Origin: Roseomonas genomospecies 6
Lineage (GTDB): Bacteria > Pseudomonadota > Alphaproteobacteria > Azospirillales > Azospirillaceae
NCBI RefSeq assembly: GCF_008365375.1
Contig: NZ_QOKW01000015.1
Span: forward strand, 62,001 to 126,000
Reading direction: 5' to 3'
Length of the DNA stretch: 64,000 nucleotides
A program made the position numbers and the translations under genes. Positions 18,695 to 25,716 of this stretch are shown one piece after another. Position 1 is the first letter of the stretch. The number at the start of each line of letters is the position of its first letter. Under the pieces are notes generated by a model. The model saw only the letters and a program-made list of their open reading frames with translations, was not told the DNA's origin and made no database searches.

Positions 18695-19651
18695 TCAGGG
18701 CCGCGCGGCGGTGTGGGTTTCCGTGCGGAGTTCGGCGATGGCCTCGGCGGGTGCCGTGTCGGTGGGACAGTCGGCAAGCGGGCGCAGCCGGTCCTCCATC
18801 CGCGCCAGCATCAACCGGACGCCCTCCTGATTGATGTGCAGGGCATCGACGAAATGGGCCTCGTCCGTGATCTCGCGGCGGGAGTCGATGACCGGCACGT
18901 CGGGCGGCAGGCGGGCCTTCAGTTCCTCGAAGAAGGCGTCGAAATTGCTCACCTTTTCGATGTAGCCGGGAAAGAAGGGCGTGATGACCACGGCGACCCG
19001 CGTGCCCTTATCGCGCGCCGTGCCGATGATGCGGTCCAGCGCGTCCCAGTTCGGCTGGAAGCCCTCCATCCGCTCCTCCGGCGCCTTGTCGAGCTGGGCC
19101 TTGAGGAAGGGCGACATGGTGCCGCTCAGCGTCCGGTCGCCGGTCGGGTGCAGCCCGTCGAAGGCCAGCCGGATCGTCTGGTTGTTGTTGAAGATCAGCG
19201 TGTTGAACAGCTTGTTGGACGCCCACATGGTGGGGTCGGCCTTGCGGATGAAGCCGTCCACCCGCTCCGAATAGTAGGCCAGCAGCGGCAGGTCGGCGAG
19301 CGCCATCGGATCGTCCACCACGCTCGTCGGCTCGACCAGCAGAAGGCGGGGGGCGCCGTGCCGGTCCAGATAATCCTCCCACAGCAGGTCGCCCACCGTG
19401 GTGGGAGCCCCGCCCATGCCGAGGTTCAGGACCCGCCCGCAGGTCAGCGTCTGCACCTCCTCCACCGGGAAATGGTTGTCGGCGCGTGAGTTGCCCAGGA
19501 TCACCACGTCGGCGGGCGGACCCTTCCGGTAGACCGTCATGAAGCGGTCCGACGACCGGAGCAGCGCGTCGCCCATCCAGGACGCCACCGCGCGGTCCAT
19601 CGCGACCACCATGCCCAGGATCAGTCCGACGGCGGCCAAAAGGCGGATCAT
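18695..19651 (-). CDS. SGNH-like hydrolase/acyltransferase partner of the MBOAT protein
   Basis: A 318-residue protein with one N-terminal membrane anchor (LLAAVGLILGMVVAMDRAVA) and an extracytoplasmic SGNH-type domain. VVILGNSRADNHF holds the candidate nucleophile Ser55 in the GDS-like block. Near the C-terminus HFVDALHINQEG offers Asp269 and His272 in the D-x-x-H block, completing a plausible triad. This resembles the AlgJ/AlgX/DltD type proteins that move acyl groups from an MBOAT protein onto exported polymers. It starts 13 bp after the MBOAT stop, clearly the same operon. The acceptor, whether exopolysaccharide, peptidoglycan or other glycan, cannot be read from sequence. Confidence 0.72.
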   Translation of the reverse strand: MIRLLAAVGLILGMVVAMDRAVASWMGDALLRSSDRFMTVYRKGPPADVVILGNSRADNHFPVEEVQTLTCGRVLNLGMGGAPTTVGDLLWEDYLDRHGAPRLLLVEPTSVVDDPMALADLPLLAYYSERVDGFIRKADPTMWASNKLFNTLIFNNNQTIRLAFDGLHPTGDRTLSGTMSPFLKAQLDKAPEERMEGFQPNWDALDRIIGTARDKGTRVAVVITPFFPGYIEKVSNFDAFFEELKARLPPDVPVIDSRREITDEAHFVDALHINQEGVRLMLARMEDRLRPLADCPTDTAPAEAIAELRTETHTAARP

Positions 19652-19664
19652 GGTTCGGGCTCCC

Positions 19665-21104
19665 TCAGAACTGGAAATAGATGAAGGATCGGTTGGCGAA
19701 GTTGCCGAAGAGCAGGAGCATCAGGATCAGCGTGGCGCAGCCGGCGGAACGGGCCACCACGTTGACCCCGGCGTAGCGGCGCCCGGCCCCGAACTCGATC
19801 ATCGCGTCGATCATCAGCACGACGAGGCCGAACAGGGCGACGCGGGCCAGATAGCTCATCTGCTGCATGCCACGCGGCAGGCTGAAATCGCCCTCGGCGA
19901 TGATGCCCAGGATGGTCCGCACCGTGTGCATGTCGTCGGCGCGGAAGGGCAGCCAGGTCAGCGTCACCAGCAGGAAGACCAGCCCGACGGTCAGCAGCTT
20001 CCCTACCGCCAGCGGCGCGCCGCTGAGGCGCAGGGGGCTGCGCCTGGCCAGCCAGCGCACCCCGTCTTCCGCCGCCATCAGGGCGGCGTGCAGGGCGCCC
20101 CACAGGACGAAGGTCCAGGCCGCGCCATGCCACAGGCCGGACACCAGCATCACGATGGTCAGGTTGCGGATGCGCAGCCACTGGGTCCGCCCGCCGCCCA
20201 TCGGGATGTAGACGTAGTCGCGGAACCATGTGGACAGCGAGATGTGCCAGCGCCGCCAGAAGTCCTTCATTCCCATGGCGAAGTAGGGGCGGGCGAAGTT
20301 CTGGCACAGCGTGTAGCCGAAGATCTGCGACAGGCCGATGGCGATCAGCGAGTAGCCGGCGAAGTCGCCGTAGATCTGAAGCGAGAAGCAGATCAGCCCG
20401 ATGACGTGGTTCAGCGCGTTGAAGAACTCCGGCTGGGCGAAGCGCGCATCCACCACGGCGGCGGCGTTGTCGGCCAGCCCCAGCTTCAGGAAATAGCCCC
20501 AGATGACCTTTTCCAGCCCGGCGAAGCGGAAGGCAAAGGGCACGTCCTGGCGGGGGCCGTTCTGGATCTGGGGCAACAGGTCGCGCGCCCGGACGATCGG
20601 TCCGGCGACGAGCTGCGGGAAAAAGGCGACGAAGGTCGCGTAGCGCAGCAGCGACCGCTCCGGCTTCTCCAGATGCCCCAGATAGAGGTCAAGCGCGTAG
20701 CTGAGATTCTGGAAGACGTAGAAGGAAATGCCGACCGGAAGGATGATGGACAGCGTGCGGTGCCCGACATCGAGCCCGAGCGAGGACAGGGCGACCTCCG
20801 CGCTGTCGATGAAAAAATTGAAGTATTTGAAAAAGAACAGGATCGACAGATTGGTGCCCAGGCTGATCTGCATGAACATGCGGGCGGTGGCCCGGTTCGG
20901 CGCGTCGGCGATGCGCAGGCCGCAATAGAAGTCGAGCAGCGTCGTGCCGGCAAGCAGCAGACAGAAGCGGTAATCCCAGAAGCCATAGAAGATGTAGCTG
21001 GACACCAGCAGCAGCGGCGTGAACAGCCGCGTCCTGGCGAGCATCATGAAGCCCGCCGTGAAGGCCGTGATGAACAGCAGGAACCCCAGGCTGGTGAAGT
21101 TCAT
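19665..21104 (-). CDS. MBOAT-family membrane O-acyltransferase (AlgI/DltB-like)
   Basis: A 479-residue polytopic protein with about ten hydrophobic helices. MBOAT marks are the amphipathic KDFWRRWHISLSTWFRDYVY, the PMGG loop and the invariant His in SGLWHGAAWTFVLWGALH near residue 326. SLQIYGDFAGYS is typical of AlgI relatives. MBOAT proteins carry acyl groups across the inner membrane for O-acetylation of alginate, cellulose, peptidoglycan or teichoic acid; the SGNH protein next door would finish the transfer. No glycan synthesis genes are nearby, so the acceptor is unknown. The pair runs against its neighbours and separates mrcA from prfB. Confidence 0.87.
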   Translation of the reverse strand: MNFTSLGFLLFITAFTAGFMMLARTRLFTPLLLVSSYIFYGFWDYRFCLLLAGTTLLDFYCGLRIADAPNRATARMFMQISLGTNLSILFFFKYFNFFIDSAEVALSSLGLDVGHRTLSIILPVGISFYVFQNLSYALDLYLGHLEKPERSLLRYATFVAFFPQLVAGPIVRARDLLPQIQNGPRQDVPFAFRFAGLEKVIWGYFLKLGLADNAAAVVDARFAQPEFFNALNHVIGLICFSLQIYGDFAGYSLIAIGLSQIFGYTLCQNFARPYFAMGMKDFWRRWHISLSTWFRDYVYIPMGGGRTQWLRIRNLTIVMLVSGLWHGAAWTFVLWGALHAALMAAEDGVRWLARRSPLRLSGAPLAVGKLLTVGLVFLLVTLTWLPFRADDMHTVRTILGIIAEGDFSLPRGMQQMSYLARVALFGLVVLMIDAMIEFGAGRRYAGVNVVARSAGCATLILMLLLFGNFANRSFIYFQF

Positions 21105-21423
21105 CGGGAGGCCACGCTCTTGTTGTTGGAGAATACTCTCGGAAAGGGGGGCGCCAACCGCCCGCGCCCGCCGGATGGCGGGTACAGATCGTCGGTGACG
21201 CTATCACGGGGAACTGCCACCTATTCGCGCCGCGAAAGTGGTTTTGCGGCGCAAAATCGGTTTTATCCGAGTGGGTTGGGCGCCACCTCTCCCGTGCGGG
21301 CAGGCCTCGTTCCGGACCCTGCGGCCCCCGATCCGTTGGAATAAGAGGGTGCAACACCGCGCCCAACCCGCTACATAAGGGCCAAGACACTGGTTCAACT
21401 CTGGCTGACGAGGAGGTACCGCG
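21105..21423. other. Divergent MBOAT-prfB intergenic region (319 bp)
   Basis: No gene is supported here. The region must hold the prfB promoter and the promoter of the O-acyltransferase pair. An inverted repeat GCGCCGC / GCGGCGC with a 12-base spacer lies around 21228-21254 and has no T run, so it is a possible protein-binding site, not a terminator. An AGGAGGT at 21411-21417 is the prfB ribosome-binding site. Confidence 0.4.
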
Positions 21424-22546
21424 ATGCGGGCCGAGATCGAAGCGGCCGCCGGCGAGATTAGAGAATCGCTGGCGCTGCTGAGGAGGCATCTTTGACTGGG
21501 ATAACGCGCTGCGTCGTCTCGACGAACTGAACGCCCACGCCGAAGACCCCAAGCTGTGGGACGACCCGTCCCGCGCGCAGACCATCATGCGCGAGCGCAC
21601 CCAGCTCGAAACCTCGGTGAACGGCTATCGTGCGCTTGAGCGCGACCTGTCCGACAGCCTGGAACTGATCGAGATGGGCGAGGCCGAGGGCGACGCGACC
21701 GTGGTCGCCGATGCCGAAGCCCAGCTCTACGCGCTCCGCGACCGCGCGGCGAAGCTCCAGATCGAAAGCCTGCTCTCGGGTGAGGCGGACGCCAACGACT
21801 GCTTCATCGAGGTGAACGCGGGCGCCGGCGGCACGGAGGCCCAGGACTGGGCGCTGATGCTGATGCGCATGTACACCCGCTGGGCGGAGCAGCACGGCTA
21901 CAAGACGCAGTGGCTTGAGGAAAGCCCCGGCGAAGAGGCCGGCATCAAGTCCGCCACCGTGCAGGTCAGCGGCCACAACGCCTATGGCTGGCTGAAGACC
22001 GAGGCCGGGGTGCATCGTCTGGTGCGCATCAGCCCCTTCGACAGCCAGGCGCGCCGCCAGACCAGCTTCGCCGCCGTCTCGGTGTCTCCGGTGATCGACG
22101 ACAAGATCAACATCGAGATCAACGAGAAGGACTGCCGCATCGACACCTTCCGGGCGTCGGGCGCCGGTGGCCAGCACGTCAACAAGACGGACTCGGCGAT
22201 CCGCATCACCCACCTGCCCACGGGCATCGTGGTGGCCTGCCAGCAGGAGCGCTCGCAGCACAAGAACCGCGCCAAGGCGTGGGACATGCTGCGCGCCCGC
22301 CTGTACGAGCGGGAGTTGAAGATCCGCGAAGACGCCGCCGCCGCGCTTGAGGCGACCAAGAGCGACATCGGCTGGGGCCATCAGATCCGTTCCTACGTCC
22401 TGCACCCCTACCAGATGGTGAAGGACCTGCGGACGGAGGTGGAAACCTCGCAGAGCCAGGCGGTTCTGGACGGCGACCTGGACATGTTCCTGGAAGCCGC
22501 TCTGGCCTCGCGCCTGAAGGGGCAGAGCGACGACGCCGCGGCGTGA
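21424..22546 (+). CDS. prfB: Peptide chain release factor 2 with programmed +1 frameshift
   Basis: RF2 ends translation at UGA and UAA. The coding sequence is in two frames: 21424-21492 encodes 23 residues ending LLRRHL, then an in-frame TGA at 21493-21495. Skipping the T continues at 21494 as DWDNALRRL, for 373 residues in all. The joined protein matches RF2 throughout: SPF in [10 protein letters not shown], the stop-codon-reading tripeptide, and GGQ in [15 protein letters not shown], the hydrolysis motif near residue 247. ATG 21424 has AGGAGGT six bases upstream. The frameshift lets RF2 regulate its own synthesis: when RF2 is scarce, the slow UGA favours the shift. It is not a pseudogene. 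Confidence 0.95.
21481..21496 (+). promoter_or_regulatory. prfB programmed +1 frameshift site
   Basis: AGGAGG CAT CTT TGA C: a Shine-Dalgarno-like AGGAGG lies three bases before the CTT slip codon, followed by the UGA stop with a C after it, the weakest stop context. The spacing equals that of the E. coli prfB site. Confidence 0.95.
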
Positions 22547-22566
22547 GTGGTTGTGGGGGTTAGGTC

Positions 22567-22671
22567 TTGCCCCCACCCCGGCCCTCCCCCGCTGGGCGGG
22601 GGAGGGAGTTTTTCGCGAAGCGGCGTCCGTTCCCTCCCCCGCCCAGCGGGGGAGGGTTAGGGTGGGGGCAA
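22567..22671. repeat. Composite palindromic repeat, type A (BIME-like), copy 1
   Basis: The left core is CCCTCCCCCGCTGGGCGGGG and the right core is CCTCCCCCGCCCAGCGGGGG. The ends are TTGCCCCCACCCCGG and GTGGGGGCAA, so the 105 bp unit is nearly symmetric. It lies between prfB and the small secreted gene. Related copies are at 27846, 42517 and 48949; two of these are inside coding sequences. Confidence 0.85.
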
Positions 22672-22752
22672 AGCACCCCCCTATTTTTATCCCTTGGGAA
22701 GAAACGCGGCCTCTGCGTTGTTGATCTCCGCAACAAGAAACGGAGAGAGACC

Positions 22753-23061
22753 ATGAACCGCAGCCTGTTCGCCGCCTTCCTGGCCGCCACGGCCTTCGCG
22801 GCCCCGGCCTACGCCGCCTGTCCGACCGACAGCATGACGCCGGACATGTATTTCGCCTATGTGGAAGGCATCCAGAAGACCCTGACCGAGCAGGGCTTCC
22901 GTCCCGGCGTGATCGACGGGAAGATCGGTCCCAACACCCGCTCCGCCATCCGCGCCTACCAGAAGGCCGCGAAGCTCCCGGTGGACGGCTGTCCGACGCA
23001 GGAGCTTCTCGACCACATCAACTTCTCCCAGCCGAAGGTCTACGGGCCGGGCAAGCGGTAA
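22753..23061 (+). CDS. Small secreted peptidoglycan-binding-domain protein
   Basis: A 102-residue protein with a signal peptide ending PAYA and one PG_binding_1 domain: YVEGIQKTLTEQGFRPGVIDG, KIGPNTRSAIRAYQKAAKLP and VDGCPTQELLDHI. Such domains bind the cell wall; no enzyme domain is attached. Two cysteines (C23 and the one in DGCPT) could form a disulfide. The ATG at 22753 follows GGAGAGAG by three bases. The frame extends upstream only through the type-A repeat, which is not native coding sequence. Confidence 0.8.
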   Translation: MNRSLFAAFLAATAFAAPAYAACPTDSMTPDMYFAYVEGIQKTLTEQGFRPGVIDGKIGPNTRSAIRAYQKAAKLPVDGCPTQELLDHINFSQPKVYGPGKR

Positions 23062-23070
23062 GGCGCCATT

Positions 23071-24093
23071 TTACTTAACGAAGGTCAGGTCCATGACGGA
23101 CTTGGCGTCCAGCGCCTTGTCCACCTGACCTTCGGACTGCCAGAACTTCACCTGATTGACGATGTCGTCGACCAGCAGCTTGCCCTTCGGCTCCACATAG
23201 GGCAGGCCGGCGGCGACGACCTCGGGCTTCTGCTTGGTGGCCTCGGCGATGATCGCCAGCAGTTCGTCGTAGCCGGGACCCTTCACCACGGCGCCGGAAG
23301 CGTCCTTGGCGTTGAAGGCGGCGTGGTATTCGGCCAGAGCGGTCAGATAGGCGCCGACGAACTTCTCGGCCAGCGGGCGGCGCTGGGCGACGGTCTTCGG
23401 GCTGGTGAAGAGGGCGCCGAGCTGCCACGGCGTCTCGTCGCCGACCCATCCCAGAATGGTGCCCGAGCCTTCGGAGGCCAACTGGCGGGCCACCGTGACC
23501 GGGGCGATCACCGCGTCCACCTGACCGCCCTTGAAGGCGGCGACCATCTTCGGCACGTCCTGCATCGGCACCATCGTCACGTCCTTGACCGTGAAGCCGT
23601 GCTTCTGGCCGAGCAGGCCGACCATGTAATGGAAGGTGGAGCCCACGGTGGTGATGGCGATGCGCTTGCCCTTGAGGTCCGCCGGCTTGGTCAGCCCGGC
23701 GTCATGCGCCGCCTTGGTCGCCACATAGGCGCTGAGCTGGAAGCCCGGCTCGTCGCGGCTCTGCGCGGCGATCATGGTGACGGCGCCCTTGGCCGCGAGG
23801 TTGTAGAAGCCCGCGGTCAGGCCGGTGACGCCGAAATCCACGTCGCCCGAGGCTACCGCCACCGGCACCTGCTGGGCCGAAGTGAACATCTTCAGTTCGA
23901 CGTCCAGCCCTTCCTTCTCGAAATAGCCCTTCGACTTGGCGATGAAGATCGGGCCGGAGGAGGCCAGCGCCAGCACGCCGATGGAGGTCTTCTCCAACCC
24001 TTGCGCCTCGGCGGCGGGCGTTCCGGCCAGCGCCAGGGCCGCAGCGCCCATTGCACCCAGAACCAAACGGCGGCTCCAACGCACGACGGTCAT
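23071..24093 (-). CDS. ABC transporter substrate-binding protein (SsuA/TauA/NMT1-like)
   Basis: A 340-residue periplasmic binding protein with a Tat-like Arg-rich leader (VRWSRRLVLGAMGAA) ending AAEAQ. The fold marks are IFIAKSKGYFEKEGLDVELK, VASGDVDFGVTGLTAGFYNLAAKG and ADLKGKRIAITTVGSTFHYM, typical of the SsuA/TauA/NMT1 family that binds sulfonates, pyrimidines, nitrate-like anions or small organic acids. It ends an operon of propionyl-CoA synthase, ATPase, permease and this gene. That context suggests an organic acid ligand, possibly 3-hydroxypropionate or a precursor; this is inference. The ATG at 24093 has GAGGGAGA ten bases upstream. Confidence 0.85.
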   Translation of the reverse strand: MTVVRWSRRLVLGAMGAAALALAGTPAAEAQGLEKTSIGVLALASSGPIFIAKSKGYFEKEGLDVELKMFTSAQQVPVAVASGDVDFGVTGLTAGFYNLAAKGAVTMIAAQSRDEPGFQLSAYVATKAAHDAGLTKPADLKGKRIAITTVGSTFHYMVGLLGQKHGFTVKDVTMVPMQDVPKMVAAFKGGQVDAVIAPVTVARQLASEGSGTILGWVGDETPWQLGALFTSPKTVAQRRPLAEKFVGAYLTALAEYHAAFNAKDASGAVVKGPGYDELLAIIAEATKQKPEVVAAGLPYVEPKGKLLVDDIVNQVKFWQSEGQVDKALDAKSVMDLTFVK

Positions 24094-24125
24094 TCTCAGT
24101 CTCCCTCTATCAGCAGTCATTTTTC

Positions 24126-24950
24126 TCACCGCCATTTCAGCAGGCGGCGTTCCAGGACGGACAGCACGGTCCCGATGGCGAGCCCGAGCAGCGACAGCAC
24201 CAGCACGCCGGCCAGAAGCTGGTCGGTCAGCATCAGGTTGCCGGCGGTCAGGACGAAGGCGCCGATGCCGTATTCCGCCCCGATCATCTCCGCCGCGACC
24301 ACCAGGATCAGCGCGATGGAGGCGGTGATGCGGAAGCCGGCGAGGATGCCGGGCAGGGCGCCGGGAAGCACGATCTTGCGCAGGATCGACGCCCAGGGCA
24401 GGCCGAAGCTCTGCGCCATGCGGATCAGGTTGCGCGGCACCGAATCGATGGCGCTGTAGGTGGCGATCACGGTGGGGAAGAAGACGCCGAAGCCGATGGT
24501 GGCGAACTTCGACGGCTCGCCGATGCCGAACCACAGGATGAACAGCGGCAGAAGCGCGATCTTCGGGATCGGGAAGAAGGCTGAGACCAGCGGCACGCCG
24601 ACCGCCCGCGCCACCGAGCCGATGCCCATCGCGAAGCCCACGGCCATGCCCGCCACCGTGCCCATGGCCCAGCCGACGCCGATGCGCATCAGCGACGCCT
24701 TCAGGTGCTGCCAGAGCGTCCCGTCCTGCGCCATGGCTGCGAGCGCGGAGGCGACCGCGCTCGGTGGCGGCAGGAACAGGTCGCTGACGAGGCCGAAGCG
24801 GTTGGTGGATTCCCACACCGCGATCAGCAGCACGAAGGCGAGCAGCGCCGCCCAGCGGTGCGCCCTGACCGTGAAACCTCCGCCACGGAAGCGGACGGGC
24901 TGGGACGGCGCTTTGGTGCGATCGGTCATGGGGAGACTGGTGTCAGGCAT
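24126..24950 (-). CDS. ABC transporter permease (SsuC/TauC-like)
   Basis: A 274-residue inner-membrane permease with about six hydrophobic helices. The coupling-loop (EAA) motif appears as AQSFGLPWASILRKIVLPGALPGILAG, and IPKIALLPLFILWFGIGEPSK is characteristic of the SsuC/TauC/nitrate permease family. The start ATG at 24950 overlaps the end of the ATPase gene by eight bases, so translation is coupled; a second ATG at 24929 is possible. Confidence 0.9.
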   Translation of the reverse strand: MPDTSLPMTDRTKAPSQPVRFRGGGFTVRAHRWAALLAFVLLIAVWESTNRFGLVSDLFLPPPSAVASALAAMAQDGTLWQHLKASLMRIGVGWAMGTVAGMAVGFAMGIGSVARAVGVPLVSAFFPIPKIALLPLFILWFGIGEPSKFATIGFGVFFPTVIATYSAIDSVPRNLIRMAQSFGLPWASILRKIVLPGALPGILAGFRITASIALILVVAAEMIGAEYGIGAFVLTAGNLMLTDQLLAGVLVLSLLGLAIGTVLSVLERRLLKWR

Positions 24951-25716
24951 CGGCGATCTCCCGGTCGGCCAGTTGGGCCTCGGCCCGGATCAGGTGCCAC
25001 AGCCGGTCGCGAACCTCCGCCAGATGGGCCTGGGCGGAGGGCTCCAGCCTTTGATCGCGCGGCTCCTCGATGGTCACGATCTCGCGCAGGCGGCCCGGAC
25101 GGCGGCTGAGAACGGCGACCCGGTCAGCCAGCCGCAGCGCCTCGTCCAGATTGTGGGTGACGTAGACGGCGGTCGTCCGCTCGCGCTGCCAGAGCGAGAG
25201 GAAGTCTTCCATCAGCAACTCGCGCGTCTGGGCGTCGAGCGCCGACAGCGGCTCGTCCAGCAGCAGCATGGCCGGGCGCACGGCCAGCGCGCGGGCGATG
25301 CCGACGCGCTGGCGCATGCCGCCGGACAACTGCTTGGGCAGCGCCTTGCGGAAGTCCCACAGACCCATGCGGCGCAGGCCGGACTCGATGCGCTCCCGCC
25401 GCTCCGCCGCCGACAGCGGGTGATGTTCGAGGACGAGGGAGAGGTTGTCCTCGACGCTGCGCCAGGGCAGCAGGGCGAAGTCCTGGAAGATGAAGGTGAT
25501 CGGGTTCAGGCAGCCGTCCGGCGCCTCGCCCGCCACCGCGATGGTGCCGGAGGTGGGCGCCACGATGCCGCCGGCGATGCCGAGCAGGGTGGACTTGCCG
25601 CAGCCCGACGGGCCGATGACGGCCAGAACCTCCCCCTCCTGCACCGTCAGGTCGATGCCGTCCAGCACGACGAGGTCGTCGTAGCGGTGGCACAGGTCCT
25701 TGATGATAAGCCTCAT
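24943..25716 (-). CDS. ABC transporter ATP-binding protein (SsuB/TauB-like)
   Basis: A 257-residue ATPase with Walker A GPSGCGKST, a Q-loop in FIFQDFALLPWRS, the signature LSGGMRQRVGIARAL, Walker B AMLLLDEPLSALD and the H-loop VYVTHNLDEAL. These fit importers of the nitrate/sulfonate/taurine family. Its ATG overlaps the stop of the propionyl-CoA synthase gene in an ATGA arrangement (25713-25716), a strong sign that the enzyme and importer are made together. Confidence 0.93.
   Translation of the reverse strand: MRLIIKDLCHRYDDLVVLDGIDLTVQEGEVLAVIGPSGCGKSTLLGIAGGIVAPTSGTIAVAGEAPDGCLNPITFIFQDFALLPWRSVEDNLSLVLEHHPLSAAERRERIESGLRRMGLWDFRKALPKQLSGGMRQRVGIARALAVRPAMLLLDEPLSALDAQTRELLMEDFLSLWQRERTTAVYVTHNLDEALRLADRVAVLSRRPGRLREIVTIEEPRDQRLEPSAQAHLAEVRDRLWHLIRAEAQLADREIADA

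Noticed and set aside
21424-21495. prfB as a pseudogene with an early stop
   Set aside because: The stop lies in the conserved frameshift context AGGAGG-CAT-CTT-TGA-C and the downstream frame is intact.
22567-22752. Coding extension of the small peptidoglycan-binding protein through the type-A repeat
   Set aside because: A signal peptide with its own ribosome-binding site begins at 22753; the upstream reading frame is only the repeat being open by composition. This differs from the enolase-type gene, where no start exists after the repeat.
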